Assembly: GCF_000002865.3 (NCBI RefSeq) | Contig: NW_001865058.1 | Span: forward strand, 537,661-601,660 | DNA length: 64,000 nt | Source: Monosiga brevicollis MX1 | Taxonomy: Eukaryota; Opisthokonta; Choanoflagellata; Craspedida; Salpingoecidae | Direction: 5' to 3' | Part shown: in pieces, positions 47,213 through 57,978 of the stretch | Position numbering within the stretch: position 1 is the first letter of the stretch | Layout: each line of letters begins with the position of its first letter | Notes under the pieces: generated by a model | What the model saw: only the letters and a program-made list of their open reading frames with translations | Told to the model about the DNA's origin: nothing | Database searches by the model: none | Made by a program: the position numbers and the translations under genes

Positions 47213-49494
47213 ATGAATGGCATGTGGGTTGACAAGCACCGGCCCAAATCACTGGACCAGCTCGACTTTCATGCCAACCTCAGTCAGCACCTCAAAATGC
47301 TGGTGAGTGCGTGGTCGTGCCCAAAGCCAGAAATGCAATGGATCGCCCACATATCCTCCGAGCCTTGTGTACCCTGACACGACAACGCCACTGTCTCATA
47401 CATATTGCCAACGCCTGTGCATACGCCCGCGTCTTTGAATCAATCAGAGTGCGTCGGGTGACGTCCCACACATGCTGTTCCATGGTCCCTCGGGCGCTGG
47501 CAAGGTTCGTGCGCCAAGTCTGCTTACTGCATGAGCGTGGCGCGAAGCAGTCACGCGCCGCTCGCCACAAACCCCTGCGGCGTTCACGCCATCCTCATCT
47601 TGTTGACCCCTTTTTTTTTTTCCCATCGTCCTTTTTTTCGCTTTTTGCACGCGGCAGAAAACGCGCTGCATGGCCTTTTTGCGTGAGCTGTATGGCCCCA
47701 GCGCTGACCGCGTACGAGCTGCCCGTTCGTGCCTTTCTCATCATCTTTTGTTTGGCGCCAATTTTGCTCATGCTCTTTTGCTCCTGTGGTATGGTTTCAT
47801 AGCTCAAGATTGACCATCAAGTCATCAAGGTACAGACGGTTTTGCTTACCATTTTGCGCAAGGGCGCAGCCATGTACCGCTCCCTGCTGCCAACGCTATT
47901 GCGGCCGCCTTTCGCACTCAGCTTTGCTCCCTCGCCCCTGTCACAGCCCACACCTAGTAAAACGGTGGAAATTTCAACTCTTTCCAGCAACTTTCACATT
48001 GAGATCAATCCGAGTGACGTGGGCATTGACGACTATCACGTCGTGCGCATGATTCTGAAGGAAATTGCTCGCACCCCGCTTGTCGACACGAGCAAGCACC
48101 CATTCAAAAGTAGGCCATCCCCTCACTCATCTTGTTGCCAACGTGCCAGTCCTTGCCTCGGCCCCTCTCACAGCCGATTGTTGGGTGCTTACCCGTTCCC
48201 GCCACCTTTGTAGCCGTGGTGATTGTGGAAGCGGACCGCTTGACCCGCAAGAGTCAACAGGCGCTGCGTCGCATCATGGAAAGCTATGTCAGCAACTGCC
48301 GCTACATCCTCATCTGTAATAGCAGCACCAAGGTATGGGGGCTCAAAGATGCCGCGCAGAAGTATGCTTTTTGACCAATCGGCCCTCTTGCCCTGGTTGC
48401 CCTTTGGCACAAGAGTCTCAGCAGCATGCCTCAAAGCCACTGTCTCATCCCTCTTGGAAAAATAAATCGCCATGTCCGTCCAGATTTTGGCCCCCATTCG
48501 CAGCCGTTGCTTGCAAATGCGTGTGGGAGCACCGACCATGAGTGAGGTTTGTGTGGCAACGGCACAATTCCCCCTCTCAAGCTTGCGTCGCGGCCCGGGC
48601 CCGTCAAGTTTGGTGGAATGAATTCACCATCGTTCCCTCCTTTTTTTTTTTTTTTTTGTTGTTGTTGTTGGCTGTGCGGAAATAGATGTGTGCCGTCCTA
48701 CATGGTGTTGCCAAAAAAGAAGCCGTGACCGTACCCGACGAATTGTGTCAACAGATTGTCAAAGAGTCGCGGCGCAACCTTCGCCGCGCTCTTCTCATGC
48801 TGGAAGCTTCTCGTGCCCAAATGTGCGTCGCTTGGGTAGCAAAATGCTGTTGGTTCTGTATTCTGTCGCTGTACTGACGCCTCTGTGTCTTTGCAACTGT
48901 GGTAATGTGCTTGATAGACAAGCCACGAGTCTGCCGGTGGACTTGCCCATTGTGCGCGCCGATTGGGAGGTCTACTTGCGGGAAACAGCAGAGCGCATTG
49001 TTACTGAGCAGTCGGCGGCGCGTCTACTTGAAGTCCGTGGTCGTTTCTATGAGCTCCTCACGCATTGCATTCCGGCCGATTTGATTCTCAAGGTATGAAA
49101 GGTGGCCAGAACATTGAAGCATTACCAAATAACATGATAAAATTAATTCCATTGCCCCGCTTGTTTTAACCTGCCAAGCTTTGTGCTATCAGCCAAGCCT
49201 TGCCTCATAACGTGTGGGAAATCATGGGCGTAGACGCTTATGGAAGAGCTTGTGCGTCACCTGGACACAGACCTCAAGGTACAAATTGTGCAGCTGGCTG
49301 CCGAATATGAGCATCGCTTGCAGGTATGTGGCCGAGATAAGTCTCCAATGCTGGGCTCGTGAGACCGTGGTGTCACCTCACCCACCGCTCCTGGGTCGCA
49401 GTCTGGGCGCAAGGAAATTTTCCACCTTGAAGCGTTCACTGCCAAGTTTATGGCCCTGTACAAGGGCTTCCTGGACCTGTTGGGCGACGTTTAA
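47213..49494 (+). CDS. RFC3: Replication factor C subunit 3
   Basis: Exons in order: MNGMWVDKHRPKSLDQLDF and HANLSQHLKML (47213-47302), SASGDVPHMLFHGPSGAGK (Walker A, about 47453-47503), KTRCMAFLRELYGPSADR, LKIDHQVIK, TPSKTVEISTLSSNFHIEIN to HPFK (47953-48110), VVIVEADRLTRKSQQALRRI and SYVSNCRYILICNSSTK (Walker B VVIVEADRL; about 48215-48332), ILAPIRSRCLQMRV (SRC motif), MCAVLHGVAKKEAVTV to LEASRAQ, LPIVRADWEVYLRETAERIV to LILK (to 49093), TLMEELVRHLDTDLK to HRLQ, and GRKEIFHLEAFTAKFMALYK to GDV, TAA 49492-49494. RFC3 is a small subunit of the clamp loader that opens PCNA on primed DNA; the SRC arginine works in trans on the neighbouring ATP site. Either of two in-frame ATGs (47213, 47222) could start it. 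It diverges from TAF5. Confidence 0.95.
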
Positions 49495-50021
49495 GAGCCG
49501 CCGCTCTCGCTGCCTGATTGTCTTGTGATCATGACCGAAAAAAATTGAGTATGTCTGTGTTATCGGGTCAAGCAATCTGTGTGGAGATGAATTTTGACAG
49601 TAAAGAACCATTTGACATAGGAATGCAGAAAATATTGCTATGAACACACACAACGATTCCTGCAACAAGTTGGGTCGCATGCTTGTTCGCACCAAAGGAG
49701 CCAAGGCGACTTGCCATGCCCCCACCTCGTCTCGAAGGGGGCACGTCGCGACCATGCGGCAGAGACGATCGTGACACACAACGGACAGAAAAAATGGGCC
49801 AACACCCACTGGCACTGAGGAAACCGGCTGTGACTGTATTGCCTCAAAGTCAAGGGGCAAAGGACCCGGTGTCCAAGCTGATTCCGGATGGATCAAGTTG
49901 TAGCAGGCAAGTCCTTAACGTCTTCCTTTCGTTTTCGTAAGAAGTGGGGCAGGAAAAACCCCCTTCTCGGAGGGTCCAATCAAGATGGGTGGGCTCGAGA
50001 GTACCGAGCACCGGGCTGCCG
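49495..50021. other. Convergent 3' spacer
   Basis: Between the stops of RFC3 (+) and the receiver-bHLH gene (-). Mixed composition; open frames on either strand lack similarity or splice context. Nothing supported. Confidence 0.5.
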
Positions 50022-52794
50022 CTAATGGGAGTTATTGGCCAACGGGGAACCCACGCTAAAGTTGACGCCGGCCGAGGCCGTGCGGACCAGGCTGGGGCTG
50101 CGGCCTCGCACGACCATGACAGGGCTCGAACCGGAGCGCACAGGCGAGAGCTCGCGCCCAGAAAGGGGGCTGTCTGGTCGACTCGTACCGCGACTGCCAA
50201 TGGGACTATCCAACGGCGAATCAATGTTGAGACGCGCCGAGTCAGATTCGAGCTGTTTCATCTGCATGTGGTCGGCAAACTATCACAGGCGGGATGGAAG
50301 AGCGTCGTGAGATTGGCCTGCACAGCCAGGTGACACGTGTGAGGCATGATAAGCATGCACAAGAGACAAACCTGAGCGTCATATTGAGCCAGGTGGTCAG
50401 CGGGAAGCTGGGTGCGGAGAAAGGAGAGATACTCGACAGCCGTGCGAAAGACCGTGGCCTTGTCGGCATCGCGGTTCACGGGCACAAGGTTTCGGAAAAG
50501 ATTGCACGAGTTGACAATATTAGCACGACGTTGCTTCTCCTTCTCGGTGTGACCAGGGGTGTTCTTCGTGCGCTTGCGAGGCCACTTGTTCTGTTGTCGC
50601 GAGCACACGGGTGGCGCGCGTGAGCAGTGGAAGGAGGGCACTCAGCTGACGTTTTGAGGGGGTTTTGACACAGCCTCACACTCACCTGGCTGGAGTTTTG
50701 GCTCGACGCAGATGTCTATGGAAAGGGTTCAAGAGAAATGCGTGAGGGCTTGGGCAAAAGAGCCAGAGGCACACGAGCACGAGAGCAAGGCAATTTGAAG
50801 GGGCTGGCAGCGCAAGAAGAGTGGGCATTTCGAGCGCATCGACATGACAAACGTACCGGGACGCGTACGGTCATGATGTTGGGATCAGACCCGCTGCGCG
50901 AGCGGGTGCCCGGTGACGCGGTGCCGCTGGGATGCTGCTGTCATGAAGGACGGGCAGACGGACCAAGCCACAAAAGAGCGAGTGAGGGGCAAGGCGGGAT
51001 CAGATGATTGGGACCTGTGTGGCAGTGGGGGAGAGAAAGGTGGGGCAGACCTGTTCGGTGACAAAGAGAGGGAAGTTGGAGGGCGAGGTGGCGCCATCGG
51101 CCGCGGCGGGGGACATGGCAAATCGAAGCATGCTGTGGGAGCTTCCACTAGCAAGATGGGCGCCGGGGGAGGTGGGTAGAGAGGCACTGCCAAAGTTTCC
51201 GTTGGCAGCAGCCGTGGCAGATGATGAGGCAATGGCGGATTCGTGACCGGAAGACATGACGGCGACAGCCAGAGGGGAGGAAGGCTGGTGGGCAAAAGCG
51301 TTGCCCGACACGTCAAGGCCGCCGTTGGAGGAGGCGGCCGTCAGGTCGAGGGTTGAGTTGAACTCGTTGAGGGTGGATTGGCCGAACGGGGTCCACTTGT
51401 CGAACTGAGCCTTGAGGGCTTCGACGGTGAATGGTTTTTGAAGCATGTCGTTCATGCCGTAGGACTGGTAATCTTGGAGGGTACCTGACGAGGTGAAGGC
51501 GATGATGGGGGTGTACATGTTGAGGCGGCTGCTGGCGCGAATTTGCTGTGTGGCCTGAACGCCGCCGATCTTGGGCATGTGAATGTCCATGTAAATGATG
51601 TCAAAGTGTTGTTGGTGGCAGAGTTCAATGGCTTGTTCGCCATCGGTGGCTTGGGTGATGTTGTCGGTGAGCTCGCGTAGCAGAGAGGTGATGACGTGTT
51701 GGGTGAGGGTGCAGTCTTCAACGACGAGGACGCGGGCACTGGTGGGGATATCCAAAGGAAGGTCGGTACCGGCGGCGCCCAGAAATTCGGGGAGGTTCAG
51801 ATCGGGAATGTCGACCAAAGGCACATTGGCCAAGTCGGCGGGTAGGGCGCCAATCTAAACCGAGATGATGGTGTGATGGTGAGCGAGGAAGGGCAGGAGG
51901 GGGGGTCTTGACTCGCTCTGGCCAGCACAATGCAGGACGCAAGCATGGCCAAAGCAAGCGAACAAAGCAAAGAAGAAGAAGAAGAAAAGATACAAAGCTG
52001 GTGCAAGACCACATGAAACGTACGGCACGGGTTTCTGCCCAGGTCTCGATTTTGAGGAGAAAATCATCTTTGTTGAGGGGTTTGAGGAGTATGTCCTGGA
52101 TCCCAGCTTGGGTCAGTTGTTCCTCGCCATTGGCGGGCATGGAAAGGGTTAATCCAACAATGGGAGTATCCGAATTTAAACCTTGGCACCTGTGAGAGTA
52201 GTGAGAGGGGGAAAGGCAAAGGGGAGGGAGAGAGAGCGCGCATGTGCATGTGCATGTGCATGTGTGAGTGAGGGCGGGTACAAGGAGTGAGGGCGGGCAC
52301 GGGCATGATATTCTGCTTCTACCCTACCTGAGGTTGCTGGCGAGTTCAAGACCCTGGGACAGTTGACCAGGCCAGGTGGTGTCAAGGTCGATGAAAATGA
52401 GACTGAAGCGATTGGATGCGCACGCCGCAAGCGCATGCTGCGCATCCGGCACCTGTTGGGATGATACCATTGCGTTGTTATTGTGGTAGACCAGAAAAAA
52501 AAAAATGTGCAGCATGATGGACCACATGAGCAAGTTGCTGCCGGGCAAATGAACACCACCCTTTTCCCAACCAAGCCCAAAAGTCACACATAGAGAGAGG
52601 GGGTGGTGGGGGGATGCTGCTGGGCGGGGCAACGAAAGAAGAACAGCTTGTCTGCAGGGGCGAGCTCAAGCGGGGGCGGGCGGGAAACATACTTGTTGGT
52701 GAAGCACACGGGCATCGGTGAGCCAGACATGAACGAGGCGTTGCAAAACCTCATTGCCATCGACAATGAGGCAGGTTCGTTGATCCTGTGCCAT
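50022..52794 (-). CDS. Transcription factor with two response-regulator receiver domains and a bHLH domain
   Basis: Eight exons join without a frame break: 52794-52693, 52452-52328, 52189-52024, 51854-51051, 50937-50857, 50715-50686, 50590-50372, 50279-50022; 594 residues. Receiver 1 (about 5-128) begins TCLIVDGN: D12 is present but the second pocket acid is G13; D56 (LIFIDLD), T90 (PIVGLTLS) and K112 (ILLKPL) are present, so it may be degenerate. Receiver 2 (about 170-285) has the full set: E177-D178 (VLVVED), D221 (IIYMDIHMP), T252 (PIIAFTS) and K271 (DMLQKPF). A Ser/Ala-rich linker follows. The bHLH (about 441-500) has RKRTKN, then H450-T-E-K-E454-K-Q-R-R458, the H-E-R pattern of CACGTG-binding factors, a loop VNRDADK and helix 2 TAVEYLSFLRTQL. 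The tail is Ser/Pro-rich. Inferred role: a nuclear output of a histidine-kinase phosphorelay. No kinase or HPt gene is nearby. A single continuous transcript is inferred from phase-perfect joins. Confidence 0.85.
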
Positions 52795-53167
52795 GGCGAA
52801 TGTCTCTTTCCCGGACGAAAGGGAGCCAACGGAGCAACAGAGCAGAGCGCAACCGACGACGACGAGCGGTTCCAGGTCGACGCTGAACGCCGTTGGTTGA
52901 GTCTTTCGACAACAACAGCGAGAACAGACCCGACGACGCCACCAAAACCCCCACGTCAACGCCTTGACAGATCCACACGCACGCACGCGCACGCACACAT
53001 GCACACACGGCGCGCCCGGCAACCGATTCAACGACGATGCATTCACCGCGACCTCGACCGCGACCTCGACCGCGACCGCGACCCGCAATCTCTGTGTGTG
53101 TGTTTGTGTGTGTGTCTCTCTCTCTCTCTCTCACGAAATTGAACATTCGTTGCAAAGTAAAAATTAA

Positions 53168-53208
53168 AATAAAGAGAGAGAGAGACGGAAAAATGAATTG
53201 GTTTGGTC

Positions 53209-53241
<33 letters not shown>

Positions 53242-53600
53242 GACAGAGAGAGAGACAGAGAGAGAGAGACAGAGAGACAGAGAGAGATTGAGACAGAGAG
53301 AGAGAAGGATAGAGAGAGAGAAAACAGAGACAGAGAGACAGAGAGACAGAGAGAGAGAAGGATAGAGAGAGAGAAAACAGAGACAGAGAGACAGAGAGAC
53401 AGAGAGAGATTGAGAGAAATTTAAGAGAGCGAGAGGAGAGAGATTGAGAGAGAGAAAAATTAAGAGAGAGACAGAGAAATTTAAGAGAGAGAGAGAGAGA
53501 GAGAGAGAGGATGAATTGGTGTGGTTGGTTTAAGAGAGAGAGAGAGACAAAGAGAGAGAGAGAGAGAGAAATTTAGAGAGAGAGAGAGAGACACACACAC
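53168..53600. repeat. GA-rich satellite upstream of the receiver-bHLH gene
   Basis: About 430 bases of AG/GACA-rich repeats, including a duplicated block of AGAGAGAAGGATAGAGAGAG type (53297-53320 and 53351-53376) and a repeated ATGAATTGGT (53192 and 53511). It ends in a short CA run (53590-53606). On the gene's sense strand it is CT-rich. Preceded at 53111-53133 by a CT run. Confidence 0.9.
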
Positions 53601-54921
53601 ACACACGGACAGATCCAGCCAGACGGGGGCGGATCAAAGTTGGGAGTGAGATGGAGGGGGAGCCTTGAGAACACGCAACGACTCGGGCTGAGCGCTCAGC
53701 CGCTGGAAGATGGAGGCGGGTCCATGTGCCACAGGTTGAATTGCCACAACGGCCAATGGTCAACCGTGTCGAGGTCCCGGTATCAAACGACCACGTACTA
53801 TGGCAGCTGTCTGCGCAAAGGGACGTGCGTACGGACTTTGATCCCTCGTGGGTCACTGCTTCAAGGCAGGGCTCAACGGTCAAAAGTCGGTCAGGTACGG
53901 CCCAAGCAGTCGATGCGATGTACTCGCCTCAACGGCCCGAAGTCGCGACTCACCCAACCGCCCGCTCCTATGGCCCCCGAATGGGCATGAACGGACATCC
54001 GGCCGCTGTCGCGCAACAACATTTACAACTACAACTTCAATCAACAGAGGGGAAAATCGCCTCGGTGGCATTACTCTACACTGTCTTTGACCTCGGGCAA
54101 CGCCTTGAGCTAGCAGTGGCAGACACCGGCGCTGCCATTGCCCCAAAGGCCGTTCCAAAGGCCCGCAAAGTACACATTCCATTGACATTCCTTCTCAGGC
54201 TGAGGATGTCCGTTTGACTACCATCTCTGCTTGGGACCATCAAGAGTTGAGGCCAAGGGCTCGAGAACAGAGCGGCCGAGCCGACAGCAACAGTCAGCCA
54301 TCCAGTCAGTCAGCCAGCGCCACCGCCATCGCGACTTCCCCGGCTGCCACTTTGCGTCCCTAAACTGATTTTACATTGGCCTCGACCTCTGCATGGCTAC
54401 CACGACAACTGTCAGCTCTCTGCTTAGCCCTTGCTTTCTACGTGGGCACATGGGCCCCCAACGGAAATCCCTCTACCTGCACAACACCCACCTCCCCCAC
54501 CCTCTGCCCCTGCTTGCTTGTCGTATGACATCACCAACAACTCGACCAAAAGTACATCACGATGATGTACCGCGTTGTATCACCCGCGTCACCGGTGTGC
54601 TGACAATTTGTGCCAAGTCATACATCATTTGGTAGCGCTATGCAGCGGCAAGGTACCAACGACCATTTTGTCAGACAAATTATTGCTATGGCACAGCAGC
54701 CTCCTCTCCCTTCTCTCCCTCCTCAAACCGACCAAACCAATTCATCTCTCTCCCTCCTCTCCCTTCTCTCCCTCCTCTCCCTCCTCTCCCTCCTCTCCCT
54801 CCTCTCCCTTCTCTGCGCCGCTTTGGAAGAAACGAAATGCTGATACGTCCCGGGGGTTGTTCCAATGACTAAATGTCGTCAGGGCTTGGGACTCGGTCGA
54901 TTCTGATTACGCTAAGCACCT
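53601..54921. other. Spacer with a weak possible exon
   Basis: About 1.3 kb. A + strand frame at 53726-54217 (MPQVELPQRPMVNRVEV to QQHLQLQLQS) has no recognisable domain and no consistent splice partners, so I do not call a gene. A TCTCCCTCC repeat lies at 54700-54820. Otherwise nothing supported. Confidence 0.4.
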
Positions 54922-57353
54922 CTAGTCGTGGCGGGTGGCACGGGGCCGGACACCCCAGGTGGGCAGCATCACGCCAGCCCATGCCAAACCGCCGACGACA
55001 CAGATTGACAAGGCCACCTCTCGCCCAAACACCTGCTGAAGCACCGTGATAGGGTATCCAGCCAAGCCCGCGCCAAACTATCGCCGTCCGTGCACGCAGG
55101 CAATGTGAGCGGCCCAGCCAGACCTTGTCGGCTCCAGGCCAGTTCCCAGCGCCACCCCTGGCCCGTGTCCTGACCCACATCCATCCCTACGAGCACCTTT
55201 TTGCCTACCTGTGAAAATACGCTCACAAGGCTGCCAGCCAAAGCCGCTTGGGCGCGCGGCGAGATCTCCATGGCAAACAGACCCATCAAAGTCTGTGGCC
55301 CAAACAGAAATGCCCCCGCCAACGCATACCCAGCCTGGAGCGCCTACGAACACCCACAAGCATCATTCCGTCACAGCCGCAAACACATCCCGTTGCATAA
55401 GGTGGCGTTCAGATGAGCCATCCCCGTCGCAAACGGTAAAAAAAAATTGGATGGCCACCAGCCCGCTCCGACTTACCCAGGTAGCGGTGGTGGTCTGTAC
55501 CCAGAGAACCACAGCCGCAAAACCCAGGCCGTACAGACAACAGACCGGTCCTCGCCGTCCTTCGAACAGCTATTGCAGTCCACAAGTCAGCCACAAGGAC
55601 CAACCAGTGAAAAATAACTCAAGTGTCAAATAACTCGACCATGCCGCCACGTCTCAAATACGTAGTACGACAACCACGAGCGAAAGCACACAAAGTAATC
55701 ATAAGATGGATAGCATCAAGTCTGGTGCAAGCCCACAGACCTGGTCCGACGCCAAGCCGGCAACCATGCTTCCCACAATGCCCCCGGCTTCAAAGTAGGA
55801 CAGCGTCAGTCCGGCCGCACTGCGCTCCATGCCCTTGTCGTGCACCAGCATCAACAAACTCCAATTGCTCAAAATGTCCTTGGTCTATTGCAGCCAAATG
55901 TGAGGGGGAAAGGTGAACCGGCACTGCTGCTGCACCCCCCGCCTCCCCATTCGCAGCGTCATTGCCAGTTTACACACCAAATAGATCAGCATATTTGCCA
56001 CCACCAAGAGCACCAACAGCGAGGGAAGGTGGCGCAGCTCGCGGAACCACGTCGCCCAATCCCGCTGCGGCGCGGTTTTACTCGATGTCTCGACCCTCTT
56101 TTCCTTGGACGGCACAGTCAGCAACGTGCCTGGTGTGCTCAAGCGACAACACGAGAGCCCAGAGTGAGCGGGCTGTCGGCCATGGTATGACACCAGGATC
56201 GCTGACGGGTCTACTAGTAGCAGGTTTCTGGCAAGTCTTTGATTGCTTACCGACAAAAGGCACAAGGGCGGCCATTAATAGAGCAGGCCACACAAACGCC
56301 CGTTGCCACGGCGCAAGCAAGCCTCCGTCCAGCTAAAGGAGAAAGAGAGGGAATTCCCTCACATTCACATGAGAACGCTGGATGGTCTAAAGCACTACGC
56401 AGTCTTGAGTCCATGCCAAGATAGCAAAGGTGCGCACTTACCACACTCAAATGCATTGTGTTCATGATGGCAATAGGAGCCAGTCCGGCCCCAACGTTTT
56501 GACTCGTGGATATGAGCGCCCACCAAGTAGCCCTGCCGGCGCGCCGCCACCAATGATCGGATCAACTGAGTCGATGCAGACACTAAATCCCTGAACAAGG
56601 CTGCGCACACGCACCGGCCCTCGGGGTCTGGAAACCAAGCATGGATGAGGGCACCGATGGGTGACCATCCAAATCCCAGGACAAATCTATCAAAACATCG
56701 AGTCAGTAGTAATCCTGGCCGACAAGCGGCTGGATGCTTGGCGTGATCCCCGGTGCTCAAGCCCAGCACAAAATGGATCATACCCATTGGCTGTCCACAA
56801 CAGGATGCCCATCCAGGTCGAAAGCATGCCCACAAGGGCAAAGGTGATGTTGAGGGCAGCTGAGATGAGAAGCACCGCCTGTAGCATCTGTCCTGGAGCC
56901 ATCAGGTCGGCCACAATGCCGCCTGGGATCTGTTGCAGAGAAACACACAGAGAAACACGCCCGCACGCATCCAGTGAGCTCGGGCACCGTGACTCGGACA
57001 CCAGCTGAAAAGCAGACATGCAGCCGTAACAGCGCTCAAGGCTCGGCAAACCAAGCCCGCCTCGCCCACCTTGCTCAGCCCATAGCCGAGGGAGAAGAAG
57101 GAAGTGAGCAAGCCCAGATCAGCCTCGGTCGCACGCTGCTCCTGTGATTGCACACGCCAAGAAGAATCAGATGGTCGCAAGCATAAATCAAGATCGACGG
57201 AGCACCCCGCGTTGACCCGCCACAAACCTGTAAAAGATCCAGCGCTGCCGCCGTGAGCGTTTTGCGCAAAAAATAACATCCAGTGTAAGTCGTAAACATC
57301 ACCAGCGCCGCGGCATGCGCTGGTTGCCATCGCCCTAATATACCCGCCGCCAT
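54922..57353 (-). CDS. MFS sugar-phosphate antiporter, SLC37A4-like
   Basis: Starts at the ATG at 57353 (MAAGILGRWQPAHAA, then LVMFTTYTGCYFLRKTLTAA, helix 1 with the YF.RKT motif of the organophosphate-phosphate antiporters). Following parts: TEADLGLLTSFFSLGYGLSK (57130-57070), IPGGIVADL (helix 2-3 loop), LQAVLLISAALNITFALVGM, the GW..P.G..HAWF motif near 56690-56640 (GFGWSPIGALIHAWF), AFVWPALLMAALVPFVG, LPSLLVLLVVANMLIYLVCK, TKDILSNWSLLMLVHDKG (55890-55840), YFEAGGIVGSMVAGLASD, FLFGPQTLMGLFAMEISPRA (55310-55250) and ALSICVVGGLAWAGVMLP with stop TAG at 54922-54924. The family exchanges glucose-6-phosphate for phosphate, in animals across the ER membrane as partner of glucose-6-phosphatase. 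SLC37A4 fits better than SLC37A1-3 by the DLGLLTS..YG.SK and EAGGIVGS segments. Exon borders are approximate. Confidence 0.8.
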
Positions 57354-57511
57354 GGCGTCACCAATCTCCTCACTGAAAAGAGACCACCACCGCCGCTGCC
57401 GCCGCCGTCACGATGATTCTAGCCACCGCCCCACCCGATCTCGCGCTCACGACCTGCTCGTCGTGATCCCCGTGCCACAACACACACTCGCACAAGAAAA
57501 AATTTGACCGA

Positions 57512-57552
<41 letters not shown>

Positions 57553-57978
57553 AATCTCTCTCAATCCCTCTCTAAATCCCTCTCTCTCTCTAAAAATATC
57601 TCTCTCACTCTCTTTTCTCGCGACTGCAAATTATCCATTGCGGGCCGGTCATTTGGCATGTGGATGCACCGTGGAATGCCAACCCCTCGTTCAATGAGAC
57701 GACCAGATCCCTGATTCCTCGCCGTAGCCAAAACCATGCACCCGCTCAGCTAAAGGAATGATGTGCCTTGACTGAGCACATGACAGTGAAAAGGAGAATC
57801 ATTCTCGAGACACGTTACGCGACAAAAGTTCCCATTGGATTATGTGGACCATGATAGGCAAGAAAGAGTCGGGGAGCCTCAGGCTCAAAGGACGAGAAGG
57901 TTTGCATGAGCGAGCAGATCGAGCAAATGACAAAACCAGGAAAACTGGAGTTTGGCAATGAGATCACAAACGCTACGC
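57354..57978. other. Head-to-tail spacer with CT repeat
   Basis: Between the SLC37A4-like start and the end of the 7TM gene, both on the - strand. A CT run at 57519-57551 continues as degenerate CTCTAAA units to about 57615. Probably the SLC37A4-like promoter; no exon seen. Confidence 0.5.

Noticed and set aside
53726-54217. 163-codon + strand frame considered as a gene
   Set aside because: No domain, no neighbouring exons in phase, and a downstream coherent-looking segment is in another frame with only a 29-nt possible intron.
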